From Larus michahellis (taxonomy: Eukaryota > Chordata > Aves > Charadriiformes > Laridae), in contig NC_133917.1 in assembly GCF_964199755.1 (NCBI RefSeq), positions 4,345,967 to 4,409,966 of the forward strand: DNA of 64,000 nt, given 5' to 3'. Every line of letters starts with the position of its first letter. The stretch's first letter is position 1. A model generated the notes under the pieces. It did not search any database and was not told the DNA's origin. It was given only the letters and a program-made list of their open reading frames with translations. Positions 10,894 to 22,762 of the stretch are shown one piece after another. Made by a program: the position numbers and the translations under genes.

Positions 10894-12170
10894 TCTAGCT
10901 CCTTTTGGCAAGCCTTGCAGCCATCAGGAGGACCTGCTCCAGGTCCCCCCCCAGTCCCTCACATCACCCCAGCCCTACCGGGTTTGTTCTTGCCCCCCCC
11001 CCGTGGCTGTGGCCCTGGGATGTGGAGCACCTGAGAAGGAGGATGCTTTCGAGGGAGATTTCCTTGCAGGGCACCAGGGAAGGGACACAGGTTGAGGGAC
11101 ATCTGGCATGTGACCAACAGCTGGGGGTAATGGGGACAAGCTCAGGACCTGCCACCTTTTCTCTGGGGGTCACGGGGACGGTGCAGTCTGTTCCTCGTGA
11201 CCTGTGCTGCTCAGAGGGAAACTGAGGCACGGGTGGGAACATGCAGTGGCCCTGAGCTGAGATGGATGTGGGGTAACGAACTGGTGTCTGGACTCCCCCC
11301 AGCGCCTGGGGAATGAAGAGCTGGGGAGGGATGTGGGGGGGGTGGTGGGGGTGGGAAGATGATGGTGGGGGTGGGGACGTGGGGGACCTGCGGGGGAGAG
11401 GGGACCTGGGGATACGACCCCTGAGAGATCGGAGGGTTAAATGGGGGATGGAGGGGTCCTGGGAGGGATGGAAAGACACGTGGGGGACGAGCGGGCTACG
11501 CAGGGGGCATCAAGGAGGGGGGGCACAAGGAAAGGACACACGGGGGTGAGGGGGGGGCTCTCGGGGAGGGTGGGAGGCTGCTGGGGTGGGCACAGCTTGG
11601 GGTTTGGGGGTCAGCGGGGCTGAGCCCAGGTGGTAACTGGTGATGCCAGTCCCCCTCGGAGACCCCCAGCGCCCACCCGGCATGTCGGGGGGGGTGTGTG
11701 TGTGTGTGGGGGGGGCTACACCTCCACCCCAGCCACAGCCCAGCAAGGTCCCGTCCCGGGGTCTGCGGGGTCCCCGTCCCCGGGGCTGGCGACGGAGGCG
11801 GGAACGGGGAGGTTGAACATCTTGCGAGAGGGGTCCGTGGGTGGGGGGGCAGAGCCCCCCCGTAACCCCAACAGATGCAAAGCCCCCGCACAATGGGATT
11901 AGCCAGTGGCACGTGGCCCGGCACACAATGCCCCCGCCATGGTCCCGCTCGCTCCCGGGGGGTCACCCCCGCTCCCGGCATCCGGGGGCCACCGCCAGCC
12001 CCGGGGGAGGTTTCCTTGTGTGCGTTTGTGTCGTGTGCGTGTGTGTGTGTGTGTGTTTGTCCCCCCCCAGCCCTCCACCCCCAGCTTCGGGCGCCCACCG
12101 GCCCCTTTGTGCGGGTGCCCGGACCTGTTGGAGCCATCTGTCAGGGAGGGGACGAAGCGGCCACCGAGCC
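10894..12170. other. Intergenic, no gene seen; G-rich and (TG)n tracts
   Basis: Purine-rich GGGGTG sequence at about 11310-11600, a short (TG)n with flanking G runs at 11688-11712, and a (TG)n tract at about 12015-12058. No gene or transposon is recognised. Confidence 0.5.
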
Positions 12171-12330
12171 GGGCAATGTGGCAACAGGCAGATTTATTGG
12201 CCGCAATCTGTTCCTGCCTGCCCGGCCCGGCCCAGCCTGGCGCTGGGAAGCAAGCCATGAAGCCACTAATGAATTAATTAGTATTCCCTGTAATCCCAGG
12301 CTGCCAAAGACAGGAGAGGCGAGCGCTCGA
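12171..12330. promoter_or_regulatory. AT-rich islet, candidate conserved non-coding element
   Basis: Contains GATTTATTGGCCGCAATC and, near 12266, a GAATTAATTAG homeodomain palindrome. Further TTAATTAAT (about 12612) and CTAATTACTC / TCATTACAG (12748-12778) motifs follow in the next 450 bp. The regulatory role is inferred. Confidence 0.3.
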
Positions 12331-13076
12331 AATTAAGGGTGGAGGGTCCCGCGGGCTGGCGCGTGCGGGGAGGCCCCCACGCAGCGACGCTGGGACCAGA
12401 GTCCGGGCAGGGATGGGGGGGGGGTTGGGGGCAGAGGGATGACTTCTGGGGTGCCGTTGGCGTTCCCCGCTTCCAGCCCCGCTGCTGCAGGGGGGGGGGT
12501 CCCAGCCCAGCCCCTTCCCCAGGCCAGGGGGCTGCAGCCCCTGAGGTTGGAGGTGCCGAGCTCCAGGTCCGGCGGGGGGCGCAGAGCCGGGTAACCCATA
12601 ACGTTCATCCCTTAATTAATGGGGGGGGGTGGTGTCTTTTTCCATCGCCCCCCTCACCGGCCGGGGGCTGTGGAGCCCCGGGGCCCCTTCCCTTGTCTGA
12701 ACGGAGGCGGCGAGCTCAGCCGGGCCCCTTCTGGCTGTACCAGCCACTAATTACTCCCCCTTTGCTCTCTCATTACAGCCGGGAGGGAGCTGCGGCCCCC
12801 CCCGCCCACCCCCAGCACCTGGGTCGGAGCCAGCGTCGCCCAGGGCTTGGCCCCCCCCACCCCCGGCCATCCCCAGCGCCCACGTCACCACGGCGGTGCC
12901 CGGCCACGGCGGGAGGAGGGTGATGACACCCCAGTCTGACACCCCCGGCAGCCCCCACCCCGCCCCGTGTCACCGTCACGTCGTGCTTGGCCGTGTCCTG
13001 TCGGACGGGGACACCCTGGGGGACTCCCCCCGTGGAGCTGCACGGCTGGGTCTGTCCTGGTGCTGGGTGCCCTTTC

Positions 13077-14300
13077 CAGGGGTGCCCATCCTAAGGTGTT
13101 CCTCCCAGGATGCTCATCCAAGGGTGCTGGTCCAGGGATGCTCACCCAAGGGTGTCCATCTAGGGGTGCCCATCCCAGGGTGCTCTTCCAAGGGTACTGA
13201 TCCAGGAATGCCCATCCAGGGGTGCTGATCCAGGGGTGCCCATCCCAAGGTGTTCATCCCAGGGTGCTGGTCCAGGGATATCCATTCAGGAGCGCCCATC
13301 TAGGGGTGCTCATCATCCAGGGGTGCCCATCCAGGCGTGCCCATCTAGGGATGCCCATCCCAGGGTGCTCTTCCAAGGGTACTGGTCCAGGAATACCCAT
13401 CTAGGGGTGCCCGTTTAGGGGTGCCCATCTAGGGGTGCTCATCATCCAGGAGTGCCCATCCAGGGGTTCCTACCCAGGGGCACCCATCTAGGGATGGTCT
13501 TCATCCTAAGGTCTTCATCCCAGAGTGCTCTTCCAAGGGTGCTGGCCCAGGGATGCCCATTCAGGGGTGCTCATCTTGGGGGTGCTCATCATCCAGGGGT
13601 GCCCATCTAGGGATACCCATCCCAGGGTGCTCTTCCAAGGGTGTTGGTCCAAGGATACCCATTCAGGAGTCCCTATTCAAGGGTGCCCATCTAGGAGTGT
13701 GTATCTAGGGGTGCCCATTGGTGTTCCTCCCAGAGTGCTCATCCAGGGGTGCTCATCCAGGGATGCCCATCCCAAAGTGTTCATCCCAGGGTGCTCTTCT
13801 AAGAGTACTGGTCCAGGGGTACCCACCTAAGGGTGTTCATTCAGGGACACCCATCTAGGGGTCCCTATTCAGGGGTGCCCATCTAGGGATGTCCATCTAG
13901 GGGTGCTAAAGCAGGGGTGCCCATCCTAAGGTGTTCATCTCAGGGTGCTCATCCAAGGGTGCTGCTCCAGGGATGCTCACCCAAGGGTGCCCATCTAGGG
14001 GTGTTCATCCCAGGGTGCTCTTCCAAGGGTACAGATCCAGGAATACCCATCCAGGGGTGCCCATCATCCAGGGGTGCCCATCTAGGGGTGCTCATCATCG
14101 AGGAGTGCCCATGCAGGGGTGGCCATCTAGGGGTGCTCAAGCAGGGGTGCCCATCCTGAGGTGTTCATCTCAGGGTGCTCATCTGAGGGTGCTGCTCCAG
14201 GGATGCTCACCCAAGGGTGCCCATCCACGGGACCCCAGCCAGCATACCCACCCGAGGATGCTCATCGAGGGGCACCCACCCAGGGATGCCCAGGGACCGG
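13077..14300. repeat. Minisatellite, about 16-17-bp unit
   Basis: About 70 diverged copies of AGGGGTGCCCATC / AGGGTGCTCATCCA. Similar longer segments recur (for example 13917-14010 and 14149-14225), showing secondary duplication. Plus-strand frames of 60-140 codons (Gly/Cys/Ser/Pro-rich) derive from the repeat. Confidence 0.92.
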
Positions 14301-14379
14301 GCGTCCCCACCGGGGGTCCCCCACCCAGGGATGCCCCGGGGTTGCCGTCGGGGCCCCGGTGGGGGGGCGGGAGGAGCCG

Positions 14380-14597
14380 GGCTCGGTCACCTCCCCCCGT
14401 GGGAGGAGCCAGGGGGGATCCGCGGCCGGGCAGGAGCCGCCGGCAGCGCGGAGCTCTCAAAACCGCCCGACAGCCGAGCTGCCCGCTCCCGGTGTCGCTC
14501 CCGGTGGTGCCGCCGCCGCGGGAGCTGCCCGCGCCCCCGGGGCTGGAGGCACCATGTGCCCGGGCAAGTGACAGCGGGGACTCGCTCCGGTGCCCAG
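14380..14597 (+). promoter_or_regulatory. NEUROD4: Candidate promoter and non-coding first exon of NEUROD4
   Basis: A CpG-dense block (about 14.33-14.95 kb) ends at a good donor, GCCCAG|GTAAGG, with the exon end at 14597. The first downstream acceptor of similar quality in the right place is that of the NEUROD4 coding exon at 17328, implying a 2.7-kb 5' UTR intron. NEUROD-family genes typically have a 5' non-coding exon. A six-codon upstream frame (ATG 14554, TGA 14569-14571, context ACCATGT) lies just before the donor. No TATA box is evident. The linkage to NEUROD4 is inferred. Confidence 0.45.
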
Positions 14598-17327
14598 GTA
14601 AGGGCGGGCTGGGACCCCCGGGGGCGCGGGGGGACCTGAAGGGAGGTGTCGGCCCCTTCCGACGGAGCTCTGCGGCCGCTCGGTGCCCCCGGTTCCCCGG
14701 GACGGCGCGGGGGGCTCTGCCCCGACGGCGGAGCAGCGGGACCCCGTCCCGGGGCGTGGGGGGGGCTCTGCCGGGGATGGCGGGCGAAGGGTGGGATGGA
14801 GCCGGCGGCACCGAGCCCCAGCCGCCCCCCGCGGCTCCCCGCAGCCGTCGGGGATGGAGCCGCGGATCCCGGGACCCCCGTGCTGGGGGCTCTGCCCTGC
14901 CCCGGCGCCGGGCACTGGCTGGTGGTGGGTCCGGCCACCCCTGGGGGTGGCTTTCGCTGGGGATGGCAGTGATGAAGGTGAAGGAGGTGATGAAGGACCT
15001 GCCGCAGACCCAGGCTTTTGTTTCTCCGCTGCCGGAGGGGGCAGCCCGGGGAGGGGTGGCGGGGGGGGCCGGTGCTCTTCAGGGACAGCCCCTTCCCCAG
15101 CGAGTCCTGCCCGGGGCCAGGACCCCAGCGAGGAGGAAACCAGCATCCCCCACCTTCCTCCCACTCTTCCAGGTGCGTGTGGCTGCTGCAGGGCTGCCCT
15201 TGAGCAGATTCTGCCCCTCCAAAATGTCAGTGCGCCCCCTCTCCCCTGCCCCAGTTGGCTGAGGGTGGGGCTGGGAGCGGGACCATGAGTGGGACTGGGA
15301 GCTCTGGGCAGCCCCGGGGTTCAGGACTCAGCCGACACCGGTGTCCCCGTAGCCACCCCGTCGGGTGCCGGAGCGGATGGAGCAGCTGTGGGGCTTTTAA
15401 TCCGCCCTGCAGCCGGAGCCCACCACCTCCACGTACAGCTGGGCCACATCCTGCTGCCTTCCCAGGCAGGACGTGGTGCAGAGCCCTCAAGCAAATCCTG
15501 ATTTTTGTGGTGTGCTTGTGGGTTTCTTGTCCCTCCTGCCCCCCGCTCCGGGATAAATTCCCAGCCCCAGCTGCCCATTTTGTTCCTGGCTCTTGTGCCA
15601 GCATCTTTTTCCTGCATCCTCTTCCTCAGCCCTCTGTGTTTCTTCTGCCTTGGGTGGCCCCATCCGGGGTCGGGGTCTTCGTATCCGGGGCTGGGGTCGG
15701 TCAGTCTTTGTCCTGAACCAACTGTCCTCCTCTGGGGGATCGAGTCCCTTGAAAAGAGACCAGTGAAGGCTTGAAACCAGGTTCCTGGTCCTACAGGAAA
15801 GGAGGAGGAATTGAACCCACTTGTTTTGGGAGGGGACCTCGGTGCCTGGTGACACAAAGGGCGAGCATCTCCCTCTGCCCATGAGCGCAGCCAGCCCTAC
15901 TTGAAAATTAAGTTTTTGGCTAGAGCAGGCGTTTTCCTGCAATGGGTTTCTTGTCGTTCTTTCAGACGATGTGGGATGGAGACGTTTGAAAACGAAAAAT
16001 ATAAGGGGCTGGACAGGCTTCCCATTTCACCGTGGGTTCCCACCGTCTCCTTACTTGGGAAACTACCGAAGTGACTTCATCAGGCAATTCCCTCTTTGTC
16101 TACTTCCCCCCCGCTTTAAAACCAAAATCAATATTCTGGAGAAAGAGAGCAAAAATCCCTAAAAATTCAAACTGGATTTCCAAAGAGACAACCTTCTGAA
16201 ACATTTCCGTGGGAATACTGCTCCGCGGAGCGCAGGGAACGGGGGCAGGCGCTGGGGTCGCCTCTCGAACGCAGCCCCAAACCCGCGGGTTTTCTTCTGG
16301 GATGGATTCTGGTGCGCGGGACCGGTGAGGGACAGGAGGTGCAGGCAGGGATGCTGCGTTTGGGGTGGGTCTCCAAGGGTGGAGTGAAATAACCCTCGGA
16401 CCGCAGCCTGGAAGGGGGTTTGGAGCAGATCCGCAGCCGTTTCTGGGCTGCTCTCACTGCCCAGAGCGGGTGCAGCCCTGTGGTCCCACCGGGATGCTCG
16501 CAGGAGGCATTTGGACCTTCTCCATCCCGGCTCAGCCAGACCCATCCATTCTTCCAAGAGATGGTCCTTCACCACCTTCGCCCACCAGATTTCCAAATAT
16601 CTGACAGACCCCCTATTACTCCGCCGAAGAGTTAATTGGGGCCGCATGGTCCTCCGGGGATGCGATGGCTGTGCGCAGCAATTAACACCCTAATCCAGCC
16701 CGCCAGCCCCATCTCGCATATTAAAAGTGGGATTTTCCGCGTGGGGTGGAGAGGGGCAGCGGAGCCAGGGCTTGGGCAGCGCACTTTCAGCAAAGCTGCT
16801 TAGATGCTAAGCTTTATTAAATGAGTCAGGCCCGATGACAGGATTTGGGGGGGCTGATTAACATGAAACCCGGGCTGGTTCGTGCGGTGCGAGCGTGTTC
16901 GTTACGGCAGAGGGAAACGAGGGTTCAAGCAAACGTGCTCTGGTTAGAAGAGGTCAGGCAGGAAAATCTCCAGAGGAGGAGGATCTTGGCTTTCGCGCTC
17001 CCTTTTGCAACCCACGATCAGGGTTGAAGCCACGAGGGGAAGGACTCATGAGCGGGAATAACCCCAAAATTGAATTGTTAGAAGCTCTGAGCTCTGAGCT
17101 GGGCCCCACGGAGAGGCTTCAGTGGCTCCCCCCAAAATTCAGCAGAAATTATTGTAGGTGGATACTTAGATAGGGGATGGATAAATAGATTCTGTAAGTG
17201 CCATCGGTGGACAAAAAGCAGTTGATGCCTCTGGAAGATGATTTTGACGCCAGTTCCTAATGCCCTCAACATGTTGAGTGGCTCTCCTGCTGGAATTCCT
17301 TAACATCTCCTTGTCCCCTTGTTGCAG
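14598..17327 (+). other. Probable 5' UTR intron of NEUROD4
   Basis: No other gene is seen here. The sequence becomes less GC-rich from about 15.7 kb. The stretch 16590-16740 contains GTTAATTGGGG, CAATTAACACCCTAATCC and CATATTAAAAG motifs and may be an intronic regulatory element. The intron call depends on the candidate first exon. Confidence 0.4.
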
Positions 17328-17336
17328 AGATCGGAG

Positions 17337-18332
17337 ATGACCAAGGCGTATGCCAAGCCCAAAGAGATGGCGGAGCTGGTGAGCACCCAAGCTTGGATGG
17401 AGGAAACGTTGAGCTCCAAAGATGAGCTGAAGGAAGAGGACAGCAGGCAAGGTCCTTTTGGATTGATGTCTGGCTTGAATGAAGAGCACGACAGCATCGA
17501 GGAAGAAGAGGAGGAAGAGGATGATGGGGAAAAGCCGAAGAGAAGAGGACCAAAGAAGAAGAAAATGACCAAGGCGAGGCTGGAGCGGTTTCGGGCCCGG
17601 CGGGTGAAGGCCAACGCCCGGGAGCGCACGCGGATGCATGGTCTGAATGATGCTCTTGACAACCTGAGGAGGGTGATGCCCTGCTACTCCAAGACTCAGA
17701 AATTGTCCAAGATCGAGACACTGAGGCTTGCGAGGAACTACATCTGGGCTCTGTCTGAGGTGCTCGAGACGGGGCAGACTCCTGAAGGGAAGAGCTTTGT
17801 GGAGATGCTCTGCAAGGGCTTGTCCCAGCCCACCAGCAACCTGGTGGCTGGCTGTCTGCAGCTGGGACCGCAGACCTTGTTCCTGGAGAAGCATGAAGAA
17901 AAGTCCCCGGTGTGCGAATCCGCCATATCCAGCCACTCCTTCAGCTACCAGTCCCCGGGGCTCCCAAGTCCACCCTACGGGACCATGGAAACCCACCTGC
18001 TGCATTTAAAGCCTCCAACCTTCAAGAGCTTGGTGGATGCTTCCTTTGGAAACCATCCCTCTGACTGCACCACTCCCCCCTATGAGGGTCCCCTGACGCC
18101 GCCCCTGAGCATCAGCGGGAACTTCTCCTTGAAGCAAGATGGGTCTCCAGACCTGGATAAATCCTACACCTTCATGGCCCACTATCCCTCCGTCAGCCTG
18201 GCTGGAGCACATGGACATGCCTCTCACTTCCAAAACACAGTCCCCCGCTACGAGATCCCCATAGACATGAGCTATGAGTCCTACCCACACCACGTGGCCG
18301 GGCCCCAGCTCAACGCCATCTTCAATGAATAG
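17337..18332 (+). CDS. NEUROD4: Neurogenic differentiation factor 4 (NeuroM/ATH3), proneural bHLH transcription factor
   Basis: A nuclear E-box-binding activator that dimerises with E proteins and promotes neuronal differentiation (family knowledge). The 331-residue frame equals the length of human NEUROD4. Residues 55-63 form an acidic Glu run, 68-76 a basic KRRGPKKKK-type segment, about 87-139 the bHLH (basic region with [12 protein letters not shown], loop [11 protein letters not shown], helix 2 [14 protein letters not shown]), and about 155-178 the NeuroD-specific stretch after the bHLH. The C-terminal half is Ser/Pro/Tyr-rich and transactivating. ATG 17337 is chosen because the acceptor CAG ends at 17327; an upstream in-frame extension would come from intron sequence. 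The whole coding region is one exon, as usual for the family. NEUROD1, 2 and 6 are excluded by the N-terminus and the tail ending near LNAIFNE. Confidence 0.97.
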   Translation: MTKAYAKPKEMAELVSTQAWMEETLSSKDELKEEDSRQGPFGLMSGLNEEHDSIEEEEEEEDDGEKPKRRGPKKKKMTKARLERFRARRVKANARERTRMHGLNDALDNLRRVMPCYSKTQKLSKIETLRLARNYIWALSEVLETGQTPEGKSFVEMLCKGLSQPTSNLVAGCLQLGPQTLFLEKHEEKSPVCESAISSHSFSYQSPGLPSPPYGTMETHLLHLKPPTFKSLVDASFGNHPSDCTTPPYEGPLTPPLSISGNFSLKQDGSPDLDKSYTFMAHYPSVSLAGAHGHASHFQNTVPRYEIPIDMSYESYPHHVAGPQLNAIFNE

Positions 18333-18840
18333 CGAAGCAGAGTTAGACCCGAATTCTTGACGTAGAGAGAAGTTTCAGCCGCGTCGTGGAGCTGGTTCTA
18401 GAACGGACACAACTGGAGCGAGGAAATCGCTGCTACAGGGTGAGAGACTTCTGAGCATCTCTGCAGGACATCGGCGTGGAAGGTTTGGCTGGCCCTCCTG
18501 TGCTCTGCCAACAGGTCTGCGCTGGTGCCACCTTGCTGATTTCCGAGCTGTCCCCAGGAGCCACGTGAACCCTTCCCGACAGCCAAACTCTGAGCAGCCG
18601 CCGCCGAAAGTTGAGCCGCTGCCTCCCGCTCCCTCTGCCCCAGAGATGCTCGTGAAGGTGGCTCCACCCTGCAGGACTTTCTGCCTGAACGCACTCCAGC
18701 ACTTGGGATCGTCCATTGCCAAGATGTTACGGCTCCTTTTCCTCCCTCCTTGGGGTGGTGGGGTGTGGGCACACCTCTGTCTCGCATCAGGTGGAGACAA
18801 GCCCCTCCTGCCCCTTGGGCTGACCAGTTCCCCTTCCACA

Positions 18841-19432
18841 GGCTCTGATGGGCTCGTGGTTTTCCCAGTTCAGCTGTGGCAGAGGTGGGGATGACCTCAA
18901 CCACTTGCAGAAGACCAACACGGTTGCTTCTCCTTGAAGCTTCCCACCCAATGGAGGACCTTATCTTTGCTGCCACTGTATCATCCAGGGACGGCACGGT
19001 CCAGGCAGGCTCAGAGCTTCTCCATGATGGTCGCTCCACTGCTCTCCTCCTGCGCTGAGCCCGGCTGCCCGTCCTCTTCTGAGCCTCAGACCTGGCCTGT
19101 GACCCATAACCACCATGAGCTCGTCAGCACATGGCTCAGGCTCTGATGGGGTCATGGTTTTCCCAGTTCAGCCATGGCCAGATGGGCTGGCAGAGGTAGG
19201 AATGACCTCAACCACTTGCAGAAGACCAACACGGTTGCTCCTCCTTGAAGCTTCCCACCCAACAGAGAACTTTATCTTCGCTGCCACTGTATCATCCAGG
19301 GACGGCACGGTCCAGGCAGGCTCAGAGCTTCTCCATGATGGTCCCTCCACTGCTCTCCTCCTGCGCTGAGCCTGGCTGCCCGTCCTCTTCTGAGCCTCAG
19401 ACCTGGCCTGTGACCCACAACCACCATGAGCT
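18841..19432 (+). repeat. Tandem duplication inside the NEUROD4 3' UTR
   Basis: Two copies start GGCTCTGATGGG and run through TTTTCCCAGTTCAGC, GATGACCTCAACCACTTGCAG and CACGGTCCAGGCAGGC to ACCACCATGAGCTC. The second copy has a small insertion (about 19180-19192). Similarity is high, so the duplication is probably fairly recent. Confidence 0.88.
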
Positions 19433-20253
19433 CTTGAAGCCTCGCGAAGGGAGGGTTGGTCTGTCAGAGTACAAATATCCCGGCTGGAAGAGGAGCGCTC
19501 AGCTGAACCCTTGCTCCTGGTAGAGCCACATCTTCTTACGGTTTGTAGCGTTATTTCTCATGATCCGTGTCCTGAAGACACCCTGCCAAAAGAAGAGTGT
19601 CTTAATTTCCCGTTTTATTTATTATTTACTCTCTGTGTGTGTGTGTGTGGTCTAATTTATTTCCTTCCATTTTACATAAAAATGTGGAATGTGCTGAACA
19701 ACCTCCTCAAATTCCAGTTGACTTCCAAGTGCTTAGTTGGAGTTAGCTTTGTGGAGACGCGTGGTTTTTGCAGTGCTGTTGCTCCAGGATTATTTATTAG
19801 CCATTATTTATTTAATTTATTCTCTTCCTGCCCTCACGGTCTCGTTTCTGATGATGGCACCAACTATTTAACCCAGGGGTTACGTATTTAATGTTGAACT
19901 GCGTATTTAACACGGCCATTTCGTGGCTTTTGGAGGCTGACGGTGCCCAGCAGCTCCCGACTCGTCCCTTCTGTTTCTAGGTGAGCAATAACTTTTAAAG
20001 GCTATGCAACTATTTTTGTTCTTCAAGAAAATCCAGGCAACTATTTTTTGATGTCCCGCTGGCCTCGCGAGCCCGGCTGGCCAAACCTCCCTGTTTTGCC
20101 AAGAGGTGTTTTGTATAGAGTTGGGAATTTGGAGATGACTTGAGCTCCGGAGGTCCCTGCCCCGGCCCCTGGCTCCTGGGGGCTTCTTCCCTTTTCTACT
20201 GAGAGCAAATGTTTATCCTTTTGTAAAGAAAGCAGAATTGGGGTTTTAGCTCG

Positions 20254-20259
20254 AATAAA
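20254..20259 (+). terminator. NEUROD4: NEUROD4 poly(A) signal
   Basis: AATAAA is followed within 20 bases by the GT-rich TTGTGGTCTTGTTT, the expected downstream element. The low-GC 3' UTR stops here and GC-rich repeats begin. Confidence 0.85.
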
Positions 20260-20279
20260 GTTGTGGTCTTGTTTCAAGC

Positions 20280-21689
20280 GGCGTCGCCCCAGGGCTGGTG
20301 TCTCCTTTTCTGTGGTCTCCAGCGTGGGGGGGGTGGTGGTGGTGGGGGTGGTGGTGGTGAGGGGCTGCCCGGGGGGAACAAGAGGATCCCAGTTCCCCCT
20401 GTGCTGGGGTGCAGCTGGGATCCCTGACCCTGGGGCTGGGCTCCGTGGGCTGCTGCTGGTGGCTAGTGCTGGCTATGGGGCCAGCACTGGTCATGGGACT
20501 CCCTGGGATGGTCATCTCCAGAGGCGGGGGGGTGGTGGTGAAGGTGGTGGACGCGGCCGGGGGGTGAATGTGGGTGTATTTACGGAGCTGCTGCGGGCTC
20601 TGCCCGGCCTTCATGGGGGTGCACGTCACAAACACACGTGCACACACGTGTAGACACGCACGCAAACATGCTCATAGCCACACACGGGCGCTGCCCCAGA
20701 TGCGCACACGTGTGTGCGCCTCCATGGCCGTGGGGCCAGCACTGGCCCTGGGACTCCCTGGGAAGGCCATCTCCCTGGGAAGGCTGCGGGCTGAGCGTGG
20801 GGGCCTTCGTGGAGCTGCTGCTGGCTCTGCCCGGGGGGCGCGTGGCGTGGGCACGCGTATAGACACGAACACGAACACACGCGGAGTCACACACACGCGC
20901 CGCCCCAGACACCCGCCCCTGTGTGGGCCCCCGTGGACCTGCCCGTGCACACGAATATCACACGCATGCACACGAACACGCGCAGGTGGCCCGCTGACGC
21001 GCGGACACACCACGCACATACGTGCTGGGGCACGTGTCCGCGTGCAGACACGCTCTTGTGAGCACCCCGTACATGCACGCAGGGAGGTGACATGTGCCAG
21101 CACACACACACGCGCACACACGTGTCACCTCTGTGACTGTGCAGAGGCACCTTGGGACACATCCCGCCGGCTCCGCGAAGGCGCGGGGAACACGCGTGTC
21201 CTGGCCTCACCCCGTCTAAGCCCTCACCCCCACCAAGAGTGGGGCGAGCGTGACCCGGCACCCACGAGCCCTCGTGTCCCAGCTGCGCTAAAAACCCGAA
21301 ACAGCTTCTGGCGGCCGTGGGGGCCCCTCGCGTGGGGACCCTGCGTTCCACGTGTCCTCGCACACCTCAGTGCCTCTCCGTCCCCAAACCCCGCGCGCCG
21401 GCTGCTGCCGGGAGCCCGGTGGGAGCTGCCGAGCTCCTCGTCCCCGCAAGCTGTGCCCGGCACACGGCTGGCGCTGCCCAGCGCGGGGCGAGGGCGGGGG
21501 GCTCTCTGGGGGCACCCGCAGCTGCAGCCGCGCGGAGAAGGGCTGGGGGAGACCCTGCGGCCCCGAGCGGGGACAGGGCTGAGCCGCACGGCTGGCGGGA
21601 GCTGGGCAGGGGGGCTGGCGAGGAGGGGAGAGCTCGTGTGTGTCCCCAAGGGAGAGGGGAGCATCGGCTTTGGGGAGGGGGCCGGGCTG
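20280..21689. other. Intergenic: (GGTGGT)n, imperfect duplication and CACACG-rich DNA
   Basis: GTGGTG-rich sequence lies at 20325-20360. A segment around 20474-20612 recurs, diverged, at 20729-20840 (GGGGCCAGCACTGG, GGGACTCCCTGGGA, GGAGCTGCTGC, CTCTGCCCGG). Long CACACGTG/ACACGC-rich stretches occupy about 20625-20710 and 20855-21130. The long plus-strand open frame through this region is not supported as a gene. Confidence 0.6.
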
Positions 21690-22762
21690 GGGATGCTCCT
21701 ACCCGGGGGTGCACCTACCTGGGGATGCTCCTATTTGGGGATGCTCCTACGTGGGGATGCACCTACGTGGGGATGCTCCTACGTGGGGAAGCAACTACAT
21801 GGGGATGCTCCTATTTGGGGATGCTCCTACTTGGGGATGCACCTACGTGGGGATGCTCCTACGTGGGGAAGCAACTACGTGGGGATGCTCCTATTTGGGG
21901 ATGCACCTATGTGGGGATGCTCCTACCTGGGGATGCTCCTATTTGGGAATGCTCATCCTGGGGATGCACCTACTTGGGGATGCTCCTACCTGGGAATGTT
22001 TGTACTTGGGGATGCTCCTATTTGGGGATGCTCATCCTGAGGATGCACCTACTTGGGGATGCTCCTACCTGGGGATATTCCTACCTGGGGATGTTTGTAC
22101 TTGGGGATGCTCCTACTTGGGGATGCTCCTACTTGAGGATGCTCCTATTTGGGGATGCTCATCCTGGGGATGCACCTGCATGGGGATGCTCCTACCTGGG
22201 GATGTTCCTACCTGGGGACGATCCTATTTGTGGATGCTTGTCCTGGGGATGCTCCTACCTGGGAATGTTCCTACCTGGGGATGCTCCTATTTGGGGATGC
22301 TCCTACCTGGGGATGCTCCTACTTGGGGATGGTCCTCCTGGGGATGCTCCTATTTGGGGATGGTCCTCCTGGGGATACCCCTATTTGGGGATGCTCCTAC
22401 CTGGGGATGCTCCTATTTGGGGATGCTCATCCTGGGGATGCACCTGCATGGGGATGCTCCTACCTGGGGATGTTTGTACTTGGGGATGTTCCTACTTGGG
22501 GATGCTCCTACTTGGGGATGCTCCTACTTGAAGATGCTCCTATTTGGGGATGGTCCTCCTGGCGATACTCCTATTTGGGGATGCTCATCCTGGGGATGCT
22601 CCTACCTGGGGATGTTCCTACCTGGGGATGCTCCTATTTGTGGATGCTCATCCTGGGGATGCACCTACTTGGGGATGCTCCTACCTGGGGATGCTCCTAC
22701 CTGGGGATGCTCCTATTTGGGGATGCTCGTCCTGGGGATGCACCTACCTGGGGATGGGTCTT
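21690..22762. repeat. Minisatellite, about 18-bp unit
   Basis: About 58 copies of GGGGATGCTCCTACCT with CTATTT, TCATCCT and GTTTGTACTT variants. Because 18 is divisible by three, very long plus-strand frames (up to about 490 codons, Gly-Asp-Ala-Pro-Thr-Trp-like) stay open. They have no start context or other coding evidence. Confidence 0.93.

Larger units (their letters stand above)
18333..20275 (+). other. NEUROD4: NEUROD4 3' UTR
   Basis: About 1.94 kb from the stop to the poly(A) site. It contains a tandem duplication with a period of about 298 bp (18841-19125 and 19139-19432), a (TG)n tract near 19631-19650, and about ten ATTTA pentamers at 19610-19910. AU-rich elements of this kind are known to destabilise mRNA; the effect here is inferred. 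Confidence 0.8.

Noticed and set aside
17319-17336. Upstream extension of the NEUROD4 frame
   Set aside because: It starts at a TTG within the intron end, ahead of the splice acceptor; ATG 17337 gives exactly the family length.
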